From JAAYBF01 sp963716445 (GTDB lineage: Bacteria > Actinomycetota > Thermoleophilia > Solirubrobacterales > Thermoleophilaceae), in assembly GCA_963716445.1 (NCBI GenBank), contig OY970313.1:558001-622000 (forward strand): a stretch of DNA of 64,000 nucleotides, given 5' to 3'. The position numbers and the translations under genes are program-made. The notes under the pieces were generated by a model. That model was not told where the DNA came from, ran no database searches, and saw only the letters and a program-made list of their open reading frames with translations. Below are positions 31,521 to 39,169 of the stretch, in pieces. How positions within the stretch are numbered: position 1 is the first letter of the stretch; every line of letters starts with the position of its first letter.

Positions 31521-32660
31521 TCAGCGCCCCACTGGGTCTCCGGCGGCGGCCTTGGCGCCGTCGTGGACGATCTCGCCGTCGCGCGTGATGCAGGCGCCGG
31601 CGATCACCTCGTCCTCGAAGTCGAGCTGGAGGGCGCCCTCGTCGGTCGCCATCAGGGCCAGCAGCGACTGGACGTTCTTGGCGTAGAGCTGCGAGGCGTG
31701 GTCGGGCATCGACGCCGGCAGGTTCGCGGTCCCGACGATCTTCACCTCGTGGCGGACGACGGTCTGCGCGGGCTCGGTGAGCTCGCAGTTGCCGCCGGTC
31801 TCGGCGGCGAGGTCGACGATCACCGAGCCGGCGGGCATCCTCTTCACCGCGTCCTCGATGATCAGCAGCGGCGCCTTGCGACCGGGGACGGCGGCGGTTG
31901 AGATGACCACGTCCATCTGGGCGATCACGTCGGCGAGCGCCTCGCGCTGGCGCTGCTGCTCCTCCTCGGTCAGGGCGCGCGCGTAGCCGCCCGCGTCCTC
32001 GGCGTCCTCGAGCCCGATGTCGAGCTCGATGAAGCGCGCTCCGAGCGACTCGATCTGCTCCTTGACGGCGGCGCGGACGTCGAAGGCCGACACGACGGCG
32101 CCGAGACGGCGCGCGGTGGCGATCGCCTGGAGGCCGGCGACGCCGGCCCCGAGCACGAGCACCTTCGCCGGCCGGATCGTCCCGGCGGCGGTGGTCAGCA
32201 TCGGGAAGAAGCGGCCGAGCTCCTGCGCGGCGATCAGCGCGGCGCGGTACCCGCCGACCGTCGCCTGCGAGGAGAGCGCGTCCATCGACTGGGCGCGCGT
32301 GATGCGCGGTATGGCCTCCATCGCGAAGGCGGTGACGCCGGCGTCGGCGAGGCGCTTGGCGACCTCGCCGTTGGTCAGCGGCTGCAGGAAGCCGATCAGC
32401 ACGGCGCCGCGCCGCAGTCGGGCGATCTCCTCGGCGGTCGGCGGCGCCACCTTGGCGACGACGTCGCCGGAGAAGCCGGCGCCCGCCTCGAGCGTTGCGC
32501 CCGCCTCCTCGAACGAGCTGTCCGAGACGTGGGAGGCCGCGCCCGCGCCGGGCTCGACGACGACGTCGATCCCTCCGGCGGTCAGCTTCTTGACCACCTC
32601 GGGAACGATCGCGACGCGCATCTCGCCCGCAGTGGACTCCTTTGGCACCGAAACCTTCAT
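31521..32660 (-). CDS. pntAA: NAD(P) transhydrogenase subunit alpha, soluble NAD-binding part
   Basis: 379 aa, cytoplasmic domain I. It begins MKVSVPKESTAGEMRVAIVP, as in the alanine dehydrogenase/PNT family. It has AMEAIPRITRAQSMDALSSQ and the Rossmann motif VLGAGVAGLQAIATARRLGA, and ends before any membrane helix. It binds NAD(H). First gene of the pntAA-pntAB-pntB operon. A TAGGCT lies 13 nt upstream of the ATG and may be its -10. Confidence 0.97.
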   Translation of the reverse strand: MKVSVPKESTAGEMRVAIVPEVVKKLTAGGIDVVVEPGAGAASHVSDSSFEEAGATLEAGAGFSGDVVAKVAPPTAEEIARLRRGAVLIGFLQPLTNGEVAKRLADAGVTAFAMEAIPRITRAQSMDALSSQATVGGYRAALIAAQELGRFFPMLTTAAGTIRPAKVLVLGAGVAGLQAIATARRLGAVVSAFDVRAAVKEQIESLGARFIELDIGLEDAEDAGGYARALTEEEQQRQREALADVIAQMDVVISTAAVPGRKAPLLIIEDAVKRMPAGSVIVDLAAETGGNCELTEPAQTVVRHEVKIVGTANLPASMPDHASQLYAKNVQSLLALMATDEGALQLDFEDEVIAGACITRDGEIVHDGAKAAAGDPVGR

Positions 32661-32720
32661 CAGCGGCGGCGGAAGCCTAGTGGCTCGAAGTCGAGCCTGC
32701 GGTGCGGTCGAGCATCGGCG

Positions 32721-33677
32721 TCACCGCTCGGCGCGGGCGGCGATCCGCTCCGCCGACGGGCGCTGGACGTCCCAGACGAGCCCGAGCCGCTCCAGCGTGC
32801 GGATCACGGCGGCGGAGAGGTCGACCTGCCAGAAGCGCAGGCCGTGGTGGGCCGATGTCGGGAAGGCGTGGTGGTTGTTGTGCCACGACTCGCCGAGCGA
32901 CAGCGGAGCCAGCCAGAGCAGGTTGCGCGACTCGTCGTCGGTCGGGAAGTCGCGCCGGCCGAAGAAGTGGCAGAGCGAGTTGATGCTGTAGGTCACGTGG
33001 TGCAGGACGAGCATCCGCACCAGGCCTCCCCACAGCAGCCCCGTGAGACCGGCGAGCAGGGTGCCGCCGATCGCCCAGCCGAGCAGGAACGGCGCGAGCA
33101 GCCCGAGGATCACCCAGAGCAGGAACGTGCGGTCCACGTAGCGGATGACCGGGTCGCTCATCAGGTCGGGCGCGTAGCGCTCCTTGTTCGCGCGCTGGGT
33201 GTGGACGAACAGCCAGCCGACGTGGGCGTGGGCGAGCCCCTTGAGCGCGCCCTTGAGACCGTGACCGTGGTCGACGTGCGGGCTGTGCGGGTCACCCGGC
33301 TGGTCGGCGAAGGCGTGGTGCTTGCGGTGGTCGGCGACCCACGAGATCACCGGCCCCTCGATGGCGGCCGAGCCGAGCGCCGCGAAGGTGAAGCGCAGCC
33401 ACGGCTTGGCCTTGAACGCCCGGTGGGTGAGCAGGCGGTGGAAGCCGACGGTGATCCCGAGCCCGGTCGCCGTGTAGACGATCAGGAAGACGACGACGTC
33501 GCTCCAGTTGAGCGCGTCGTCCCAGAGCTGCCAGCCGACGAGGATCAGCCCGAGGAACGGCAGGACTGTGATCGTGCCGGTGAGGAAGCGGTCGAGCGCC
33601 TCGTTCGCGACCGGCTGGATGTCGTCGGGGCCCGGCTCGAGGCGGCCCGTCTCACCCGCTGTGGCCGTCCCGGTCAC
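32721..33677 (-). CDS. Membrane fatty-acid desaturase (delta-9 acyl-CoA type)
   Basis: 318 aa from GTG 33677. The three histidine boxes of the diiron centre are present: GFHRLLTHRAF, VADHRKHHAFAD and ESWHNNHHAFP, together with a fourth site NSLCHFFG. Four to five hydrophobic segments surround them (LGLILVGWQLWDDAL, LLWVILGLLAPFLLGWAIGG). It resembles stearoyl-CoA/acyl-CoA delta-9 desaturases and would put a double bond into acyl chains for membrane fluidity. TACGCT 7 nt upstream supports the GTG start. Confidence 0.93.
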   Translation of the reverse strand: MTGTATAGETGRLEPGPDDIQPVANEALDRFLTGTITVLPFLGLILVGWQLWDDALNWSDVVVFLIVYTATGLGITVGFHRLLTHRAFKAKPWLRFTFAALGSAAIEGPVISWVADHRKHHAFADQPGDPHSPHVDHGHGLKGALKGLAHAHVGWLFVHTQRANKERYAPDLMSDPVIRYVDRTFLLWVILGLLAPFLLGWAIGGTLLAGLTGLLWGGLVRMLVLHHVTYSINSLCHFFGRRDFPTDDESRNLLWLAPLSLGESWHNNHHAFPTSAHHGLRFWQVDLSAAVIRTLERLGLVWDVQRPSAERIAARAER

Positions 33678-33684
33678 GTGCTGG

Positions 33685-33690
33685 AGCGTA
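33685..33690 (-). promoter_or_regulatory. -10 box TACGCT of the desaturase gene
   Basis: On the minus strand TACGCT ends 7 nt before GTG 33677; leaderless arrangement. Confidence 0.5.
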
Positions 33691-33709
33691 CCGCGAAGGC
33701 CAGCCGTGC

Positions 33710-34438
33710 CTAGGCGGTGGCCTCGACGTAGAGCGTGTGGCCGTGCCGCTCCAGGCTGTCCGGGCTCGGTTGCAGGTCGCCCTCGCCGAACTCGTGCTGG
33801 GCGGCTCGCGGGAAGCCGGCGGCGACGCAGCTCAGCTCGAGCGTCTCGGCGTCGTAGATCGCCCCGTGGCCGGAGTCGTAGGTCAGCGACGCGACGCGCG
33901 CCATCGCCGTCGGCCACTGCCCGGCGTCGCCCGAGTTGGACATCGCGTACGACTGCAGCGCCGCGCCGGCGTCCGGAACGCCGATCCGCAGCACGCCGCC
34001 GGGCCGCAGCAGCTCGAGGCAGCGGCGGTGCAGATCGACGCCCTGCGCGTAGGTCAGATGCTCGAGCAGATGCTCGTGGAAGATCGCGTCGACCGACGCT
34101 GGCGGAAAGGGCAGCGGCCGCGAGAGGTCCCACGGCAGGTCGACGCGCGTCCCGGCGAGATCGACGTTGACCCAGCCCTCCTTGTAGATCGAGCCGCAGC
34201 CGATGTGCAGCAGCAGCGGCGAGCGGCTCGTCAGGCGGCTGGCGCGGCGACGGCTGAGCGGGCTCAGCGCACGCGTCGCCGCGAGGCGCAGGCGCGGGCG
34301 GAGGGCGGGGGGGAAGACGCTCGCCATCAGGCCGCTGAGACCGCTTCTCGGCGGCGGGGACGGCTCGCCCAGCCGCGACGCCCACGCCAGGAAGCGGTCG
34401 GCGCGACAATGGGTTGGGGCCTCCACCGGTGCGATCAT
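33710..34438 (-). CDS. SAM-dependent methyltransferase-like protein
   Basis: 242 aa. After an Arg/Pro-rich N-terminal ~65 residues there is a class I methyltransferase core: LLLHIGCGSIYKEGWVNVDL (motif I with GCG), VDLPWDLSRPLPFPPASVDA, HEHLLEHLTY and LLRPGGVLRIGVPDAGAAL. Such proteins often sit in glycan biosynthesis loci, but none is here. The start could be internal (ATG before ASVFPPALRP). Divergent from the aldehyde dehydrogenase gene. Confidence 0.82.
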   Translation of the reverse strand: MIAPVEAPTHCRADRFLAWASRLGEPSPPPRSGLSGLMASVFPPALRPRLRLAATRALSPLSRRRASRLTSRSPLLLHIGCGSIYKEGWVNVDLAGTRVDLPWDLSRPLPFPPASVDAIFHEHLLEHLTYAQGVDLHRRCLELLRPGGVLRIGVPDAGAALQSYAMSNSGDAGQWPTAMARVASLTYDSGHGAIYDAETLELSCVAAGFPRAAQHEFGEGDLQPSPDSLERHGHTLYVEATA

Positions 34439-34509
34439 GCCAGGAGGTACAGCGTCGCGGCGCGACTCTGGACAGACTGTCCTTGCCCATTGCGGCGGCG
34501 CCCGTAACC

Positions 34510-36015
34510 ATGAGGGCGATGACCGGCGGAGCCACAGCCGCCCCGACCGGGCCGGACGCGGCCGCCGCCGGCACGCTCTCGAACTACGTCGGCGGGACCT
34601 GGACCGGGGCGACCGCTGCGGCGACGCAGCAGAGCCGCAACCCCGCGACGGGGGAGCTGCTGGCGCACGTCCCGCTGTCGGGCGCGGCCGATGTCGACGC
34701 CGCCGTCGGCGCCGCGCGCGCGGCGTTTCCCGCGTGGCGCGGGACTTCGCCGATCGAGCGCGCGCGGGCCGTCTTCGCGCTGCGCGACCTGCTCGACGCC
34801 CACCGCGACGAGCTGGCGCGGATCGTGACGACCGACATGGGCAAGACGCTCGTCGACGCCGTCGGCGAGGTCGGGCGCGGCATCGAGTCGACGGAGGCGG
34901 CGTGCGCGGCGCCGCACATGCTCAAGGGCGACAACCTCGAGGGGGTGGCGACCGGCCTCGACGTCGAGATGGTGCGCCAGCCGGTCGGCGTGATCGGTGC
35001 CGTCACGCCGTTCAACTTCCCCGCGATGATCCCGCTCTGGTTCCTTCCCTACGCGGTCGCCTGCGGCAACACGTTCGTCCTGAAGCCCTCCGAGGCCGAC
35101 CCGCTGACGGCGGCGAGGATGTTCGAGCTGATCGACTCCGCCGGCATCTTCCCGCCTGGCGTCGTGAACCTCGTCCACGGCGGTCGCGACGCCGTCGGCG
35201 CGCTGCTCGACCATCCGGGGGTCGACGGGATCTCGTTCGTCGGGTCGGCGAGCACCGCGCGGATCGTCTACCGCCGCGCGGCCGAGACCGGCAAGCGAGT
35301 GCAGGCGCTCGGCGGCGCCAAGAACGCGATGGTGCTGATGCCCGACGCCGATCCCGGCCTGACCGTGCACGGCGTCCTCGGCTCGGCTTTCGGCGCCGCC
35401 GGCCAGCGCTGCCTCGCCGGCTCGGTCGCCGTGCTGGTCGGAACCGAGGCGGAGCAGGACCGGATGCGCGCCCGGCTGCTCGAGGGCGCCCGCGGCCTGC
35501 GCGTCGGCGACGGCGCCGATCCGGCGACGGACGTCTGCCCGCTCGTCACGCCCGCCGCCCGCGAGCGCCTGGTGGCGGAGATCGAGCGAGCTGGCGCGGA
35601 GGGCGCCGAGATCGTCCTCGACGGCCGCGGCGATCCGGGACCGGGCGGCGCGCTGCTCGGCCCGACGATCGTCGACCGCGCCGCACGCGGCAGCCGCGTG
35701 CTGACCGAGGAGCTGTTCGGCCCGCTGCTCGCGCTGCTGCGCGTCCCGGATCTGGCGACGGCGATCGAGCGGGTCAACGAGAGCCCGTACGGCAACGCCT
35801 CGTCGATCTTCACGAGCTCCGGCGGCGCCGCGCGCGACTACCGCTACGGCGTCGAGGTCGGGATGGTCGGCGTCAACGTCGGCGTCGCCGCGCCGGTCGC
35901 GTGGTTCCCGTTCTCGGGCTGGAAGGCCTCGCTCGACGGCGACCTGCCGTCCAACGGCGCCGACGCCTTCGAGTTCTACACGCGCAAGAAGGTCGTCACC
36001 TCGCGCTGGGCCTGA
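34510..36015 (+). CDS. mmsA: Methylmalonate-semialdehyde dehydrogenase (acylating)
   Basis: 501 aa from ATG 34510 (a second ATG is at 34519). An ALDH6-type enzyme: TPFNFPAMIPLWFLPYAVAC, FVGSASTARIVYRRAAETGK, and LGGAKNAMVLMPDAD. In this family Asn replaces the general-base Glu of ordinary ALDHs because CoA, not water, takes the acyl group. The catalytic Cys is in AAGQRCLAGSVAV (about residue 300). It turns methylmalonate or malonate semialdehyde into propionyl-CoA or acetyl-CoA in valine, inositol or beta-alanine breakdown. The last ~20 bp overlap the convergent repeat-protein gene. Confidence 0.9.
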   Translation: MRAMTGGATAAPTGPDAAAAGTLSNYVGGTWTGATAAATQQSRNPATGELLAHVPLSGAADVDAAVGAARAAFPAWRGTSPIERARAVFALRDLLDAHRDELARIVTTDMGKTLVDAVGEVGRGIESTEAACAAPHMLKGDNLEGVATGLDVEMVRQPVGVIGAVTPFNFPAMIPLWFLPYAVACGNTFVLKPSEADPLTAARMFELIDSAGIFPPGVVNLVHGGRDAVGALLDHPGVDGISFVGSASTARIVYRRAAETGKRVQALGGAKNAMVLMPDADPGLTVHGVLGSAFGAAGQRCLAGSVAVLVGTEAEQDRMRARLLEGARGLRVGDGADPATDVCPLVTPAARERLVAEIERAGAEGAEIVLDGRGDPGPGGALLGPTIVDRAARGSRVLTEELFGPLLALLRVPDLATAIERVNESPYGNASSIFTSSGGAARDYRYGVEVGMVGVNVGVAAPVAWFPFSGWKASLDGDLPSNGADAFEFYTRKKVVTSRWA

Positions 36016-36784
36016 GGCGAGGCGGCGCGGCGAGGACGACGCTCTCGCAGCCGCGCAGGATGTCGGAGCCGTCGGCGTAGACGGTGTCGTCGCCGGTGCC
36101 GCAGTAGACGCGGTCGCGCAGCCCGTCGCGGGCGTCGACGACGTCGTCGCCACCGCCGCTGGCGATCCCGTCGGAGCCGAGGCCGCCAGAGACCTTGTCG
36201 CCCTCGCCGGCGGTGCGGATGCGGTCGTTGCCCGCGCTGCCCCTGACGAGGAAGACGCCGGCGATCGCGACGATCGTGTCGTTGCCCGACGCGCCGAGGA
36301 TCGTCGTCTCGCCGCCGTCGGCGTAGAGGCGATCCGCGCCCGAGCCTCCGTTGACGAGGTTGACGCCCTCGGCCGCGTAGATGCGGTCGCGTCCCGAGCC
36401 GCCGAACAGGCGGTCGTCACCGCCCTGACCGAGGATCACGTCGCCCCCCGCCTCGCCGAGCGCTTCGTCGGCGCCGGGGCCCGCGTAGACCGAGTCGTCG
36501 CCGTCGCCGGCCTCGAGGCCGTCGTCGCCGGTTCCGCCCAGTGAGATGTCCGCGCCGGGTCCCGCGTCGATGCGGTCGGCGTCGGCGCCGCCCTCGAGGT
36601 AGTCGTCGCCGGCGTAGCCGTTGAGCAGGTCGGCGCCGGCCTCCCCGTAGAGCTGGTCGGCGACGGGGGTGCCGTTCAGCACGTCGCCGGCGGGCGTGCC
36701 GAGCAGCGCGTCGGCGGTCGCCACGCCGCCGCCGGCCACCAGCACGGAGGCCGTCAACAGGGCTGTCAGAGCGCCACGTCGCAT
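35996..36784 (-). CDS. Secreted RTX-like calcium-binding repeat protein
   Basis: 262 aa with signal peptide (LTALLTASVLVAGGGVATAD) and about 15 degenerate hemolysin-type nonapeptide repeats (GGxGxDxLx), for example GYAGDDYLEGGADADRIDAG and GQGGDDRLFGGSGRDRIYAA. They form a parallel beta-roll that binds Ca2+. No protease or lipase domain is attached, and the C-terminus (RGCESVVLAAPP) ends with one Cys shared with an earlier VYCGTGDD Cys. Likely secreted by Sec, unlike type I-secreted RTX toxins of proteobacteria. Role unknown; possibly an extracellular matrix component. Confidence 0.88.
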   Translation of the reverse strand: MRRGALTALLTASVLVAGGGVATADALLGTPAGDVLNGTPVADQLYGEAGADLLNGYAGDDYLEGGADADRIDAGPGADISLGGTGDDGLEAGDGDDSVYAGPGADEALGEAGGDVILGQGGDDRLFGGSGRDRIYAAEGVNLVNGGSGADRLYADGGETTILGASGNDTIVAIAGVFLVRGSAGNDRIRTAGEGDKVSGGLGSDGIASGGGDDVVDARDGLRDRVYCGTGDDTVYADGSDILRGCESVVLAAPPRLRPSAR

Positions 36785-36821
36785 CGTCCCCCTGGAACCC
36801 CCGCGGACCCGCGAGGTTGCG

Positions 36822-37448
36822 CTAGCCGTCCTCGTCGTCGTAGCCCGGCTCGCCCGGCAGGACGACGCTGGCCACGCCGCCCTCGACCAGCACGCGCGGC
36901 TCGACCGGGAGGACCTTGCTGGCGCGGGCGGTCTCGAGCGCCTCAGAGACGCTCGCCAGGCGCGCGAGCTGCTCGAGGTGCTTGATCGTCGGGAAGACGA
37001 GCATCAGCTCGCCGTCGCGGTGGAGCTCCAGCGCCGCCTGCGGCCGGATCCAGAGCCAGTCGACGCACTCGCTGCCGTCGACGGTCGGCTCGGCGTCCTC
37101 GGGGGCCTCGGCGACGAAGAAGTGGGTGTCGAAGCGGACCTTCACCTGGGCCGGCGTGATCCAGCGCGAGAAGCGGACCAGCTCGTGGGCGTCGGACAGC
37201 TCGATGCCGGCCTCCTCCTCGAGCTCACGCACGGCGGTCTGGGACTCGTCGTCGTCCTCGGGTGAGGTCGCGCCACCGGGGAACACCCAGGCGCCGCCCA
37301 TGAAGCGCTGCTCGGGGTTGCGCCGGACCAGCAGAACCTCGGGCCCGTCGGCCGTGTCGCGCAGCAGGATCAGCGACGCCGACGCGCGTGCCTCGGTCGC
37401 CTCGCCGGTGTTCAGATCCTCACCGGGAGGCGGTTCGTCGATGCGCAT
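36822..37448 (-). CDS. Nudix hydrolase
   Basis: 208 aa from ATG 37448. The Nudix box GGATSPEDDDESQTAVRELE continues EEAGI, fitting Gx5Ex7REUxEExGU. It is preceded by FMGGAWVFPGG and followed by ISRWITPAQVKVRFDTHF-type strand content, as in the NUDT8/NUDT7-like CoA or NDP-X pyrophosphatases. The substrate is not predictable. TACGCT 6 nt upstream supports ATG 37448 over GTG 37466. Confidence 0.9.
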   Translation of the reverse strand: MRIDEPPPGEDLNTGEATEARASASLILLRDTADGPEVLLVRRNPEQRFMGGAWVFPGGATSPEDDDESQTAVRELEEEAGIELSDAHELVRFSRWITPAQVKVRFDTHFFVAEAPEDAEPTVDGSECVDWLWIRPQAALELHRDGELMLVFPTIKHLEQLARLASVSEALETARASKVLPVEPRVLVEGGVASVVLPGEPGYDDEDG

Positions 37449-37454
37449 CGACGG

Positions 37455-37482
37455 AGCGTATCCCACCGCTCGGCGCTAGATT
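37455..37482. promoter_or_regulatory. Divergent -10 boxes for Nudix and rubredoxin genes
   Basis: Minus strand TACGCT (complement of 37455-37460) is 6 nt from ATG 37448. Plus strand TAGATT (37477-37482) is 7 nt from ATG 37490. The 41-bp gap leaves no room for leaders. Confidence 0.55.
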
Positions 37483-37489
37483 TCGAGCG

Positions 37490-37672
37490 ATGAGCGAAGC
37501 CGTCACCGTGCAGCAGTGGATCTGCATCTCCTGCGGATTCATCTACGACCCCGACCTCGGCGACCCCGACGGCGGCATCCCTCCCGGGACCGCCTTCGAG
37601 GCGATCCCCGACGACTGGTTCTGCCCGGTCTGTGGCGCCCGCAAGAAGGACTTCGAGCCCTACGACGCCTGA
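37490..37672 (+). CDS. Rubredoxin
   Basis: 60 aa, the usual size. Two CxxCG knuckles, CISCGFIYDP and CPVCGARKKDFEPY, bind one Fe. Conserved GIPPGTAFEAIPDDWFCP between them. A one-electron carrier, often paired with alkane hydroxylase, but no alkB is in the window. Isolated gene with its own -10. Confidence 0.96.
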   Translation: MSEAVTVQQWICISCGFIYDPDLGDPDGGIPPGTAFEAIPDDWFCPVCGARKKDFEPYDA

Positions 37673-37714
37673 CCGGCGCATTTCGGCGCCCTCGCTCGCT
37701 CGTGTCTTTCGAAC

Positions 37715-37758
37715 GACTGGAATCTTGACCGGGCTATAGCCCAGTCAACCTTCCACTC
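37715..37758. terminator. GAGTGGAA-family hairpin between rubredoxin and bioA
   Basis: GACTGGAATCTTGACCGGGC pairs with GCCCAGTCAACCTTCCACTC (16 of 20 pairs) around a TATA loop. Flanking TTTCGAA/TTCGAAA extends the symmetry. It sits between the convergent stops of rubredoxin (37672) and bioA (37818). Confidence 0.7.
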
Positions 37759-37817
37759 CTTCGAAAACGAGGGCCAAGCGTTCGCGGCACAGCCAGCTCG
37801 AGACGTCCGTCGCTCGC

Positions 37818-39137
37818 TCAGGCCGGCGTCGCGGCAGCAGCTTCGACAGCGGTGGCAGCCTCGATCGAGGCGGCGACGATCTTCAACAGGCGTCTCAGGT
37901 CCGACTCGGAGATCGCGAGCGGCGGCATCAGGACGACGACGTCGCCGAGCGGGCGGACGATCGCGCCGCGCTTACGGGCCTCGAGCGTGACGCGGTGTCC
38001 CATGCGCTGCTCGGGGGGGTAGCCGGACAGCTCGATGCCGGTCATGAAGCCGCAGCGGCGGACCTCGACGACGTCGGGGCGGGCGGCGATCGGCTCGAGC
38101 AGCTCGGCGAGCAGGGCGATCTTCGGCTGCAGGCGCTCGAGCGTGCGCTCCTCGTCGAAGACGTCGAGCGTGGCGAGCGCCGCGGCGCAGGCGAGCGGGT
38201 TGCCGGTGTAGGTGTGGCCGTGGAAGAAGGTGCGGTGGGCGGCGCCGTCGCCGAGGAAGCCCTCGTAGACACGCTCCGAGGCGAGCGTCGCGGCGAGCGG
38301 CAGGTAGCCGCCGGTCAGACCCTTGGCGATGCACATCAGATCGGGCGCAACGCCTTCGTGCTCGCTCGCCCACATCCGTCCGGTGCGACCGAAGCCGACG
38401 GCGACCTCGTCGCAGATCAGCAGCGCGCCGTGCTGGTCACAGAGTTCGCGGACCGCATGCAGATAGCCCTCCGGATGAATCAGCATGCCCGCCGCGCCCT
38501 GGACCAGCGGCTCGACGATCACGGCGGCGATCTCGCCGGGATGGGCCTCGAAGAGCCGGCGCATGTCGTCGACGTCGCCGGGCTCGGCGGACAGCGTGTC
38601 GAATAGCAGCGGGCGGTACGTCGCGTGGAAGAGGTCGATCCCGCCGACCGACACCGAGCCGATCGTGTCGCCGTGGTAGGCCTCGCGCAACGAGACGAAG
38701 CGCCTCCGGCGCTCGTCGCCCTGCTGGCGCCAGTACTGGAAGGCCATCTTGAGCGCGATCTCGGTTGCGGTCGAGCCGCTGTCGGAGTAGAAGACGCGCG
38801 TCAGGCCGGACGGGGCGACCTCGACGAGCCTTCGCGCGAGCTCGATCGCCGGCGGGTGGGAGAGGCCGAGCATCGTCGAGTGGGCGACGCGGTCGAGCTG
38901 ATCGCGCAGCGCGCCGTCGATCTTCGGGTGGCGGTGCCCGTGGATGTTGCACCACAGCGACGAGACGCCGTCGATGTAGCGCCGGCCGTGGGTGTCGATC
39001 AGGTCGGTGCCCTCGGCGCGCTCGACGATCACGGGCTCCTCGTCGATCCAGTCGCGCTGCTGGGTGAACGGGTGCCAGAGGTGCGCGCGATCGGCGGCGA
39101 CGAGCGCCGCGTGGTCGGCTTTCGTCGATCCGCTCAC
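37818..39137 (-). CDS. bioA: Adenosylmethionine-8-amino-7-oxononanoate aminotransferase
   Basis: 439 aa, a PLP-dependent class III aminotransferase. DRAHLWHPFTQQRDWIDEEP at the N-terminus is the BioA signature. GVSSLWCNIHGHRHPKIDGA, YHGDTIGSVSVGG and ICDEVAVGFGRTGRMW follow, and the PLP Lys is in CIAKGLTGGYLPLAATLAS. It makes DAPA from KAPA using SAM as amino donor in biotin synthesis. GTG 39137 has TAGGGT 8 nt upstream. It lies apart from bioB-bioF-bioD, separated by two unrelated genes. Confidence 0.96.
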   Translation of the reverse strand: MSGSTKADHAALVAADRAHLWHPFTQQRDWIDEEPVIVERAEGTDLIDTHGRRYIDGVSSLWCNIHGHRHPKIDGALRDQLDRVAHSTMLGLSHPPAIELARRLVEVAPSGLTRVFYSDSGSTATEIALKMAFQYWRQQGDERRRRFVSLREAYHGDTIGSVSVGGIDLFHATYRPLLFDTLSAEPGDVDDMRRLFEAHPGEIAAVIVEPLVQGAAGMLIHPEGYLHAVRELCDQHGALLICDEVAVGFGRTGRMWASEHEGVAPDLMCIAKGLTGGYLPLAATLASERVYEGFLGDGAAHRTFFHGHTYTGNPLACAAALATLDVFDEERTLERLQPKIALLAELLEPIAARPDVVEVRRCGFMTGIELSGYPPEQRMGHRVTLEARKRGAIVRPLGDVVVLMPPLAISESDLRRLLKIVAASIEAATAVEAAAATPA

Positions 39138-39145
39138 GACGGCCG

Positions 39146-39159
39146 ACCCTAGCTATCGT
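39146..39159. promoter_or_regulatory. Divergent -10 boxes for bioA and the membrane methyltransferase-like gene
   Basis: Minus strand TAGGGT (complement of 39146-39151) is 8 nt from GTG 39137. Plus strand TATCGT (39154-39159) is 10 nt from ATG 39170. They are separated by 2 bp, so simultaneous polymerase binding should be impossible and the genes may be reciprocally expressed. Confidence 0.55.
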
Positions 39160-39169
39160 CCTGGTCGGA

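Noticed and set aside
37700..37760. Possible attachment site or recombination site because of near-palindromic sequence
   Set aside because: No integrase, tRNA or foreign DNA is near, and the same hairpin recurs at other convergent junctions.
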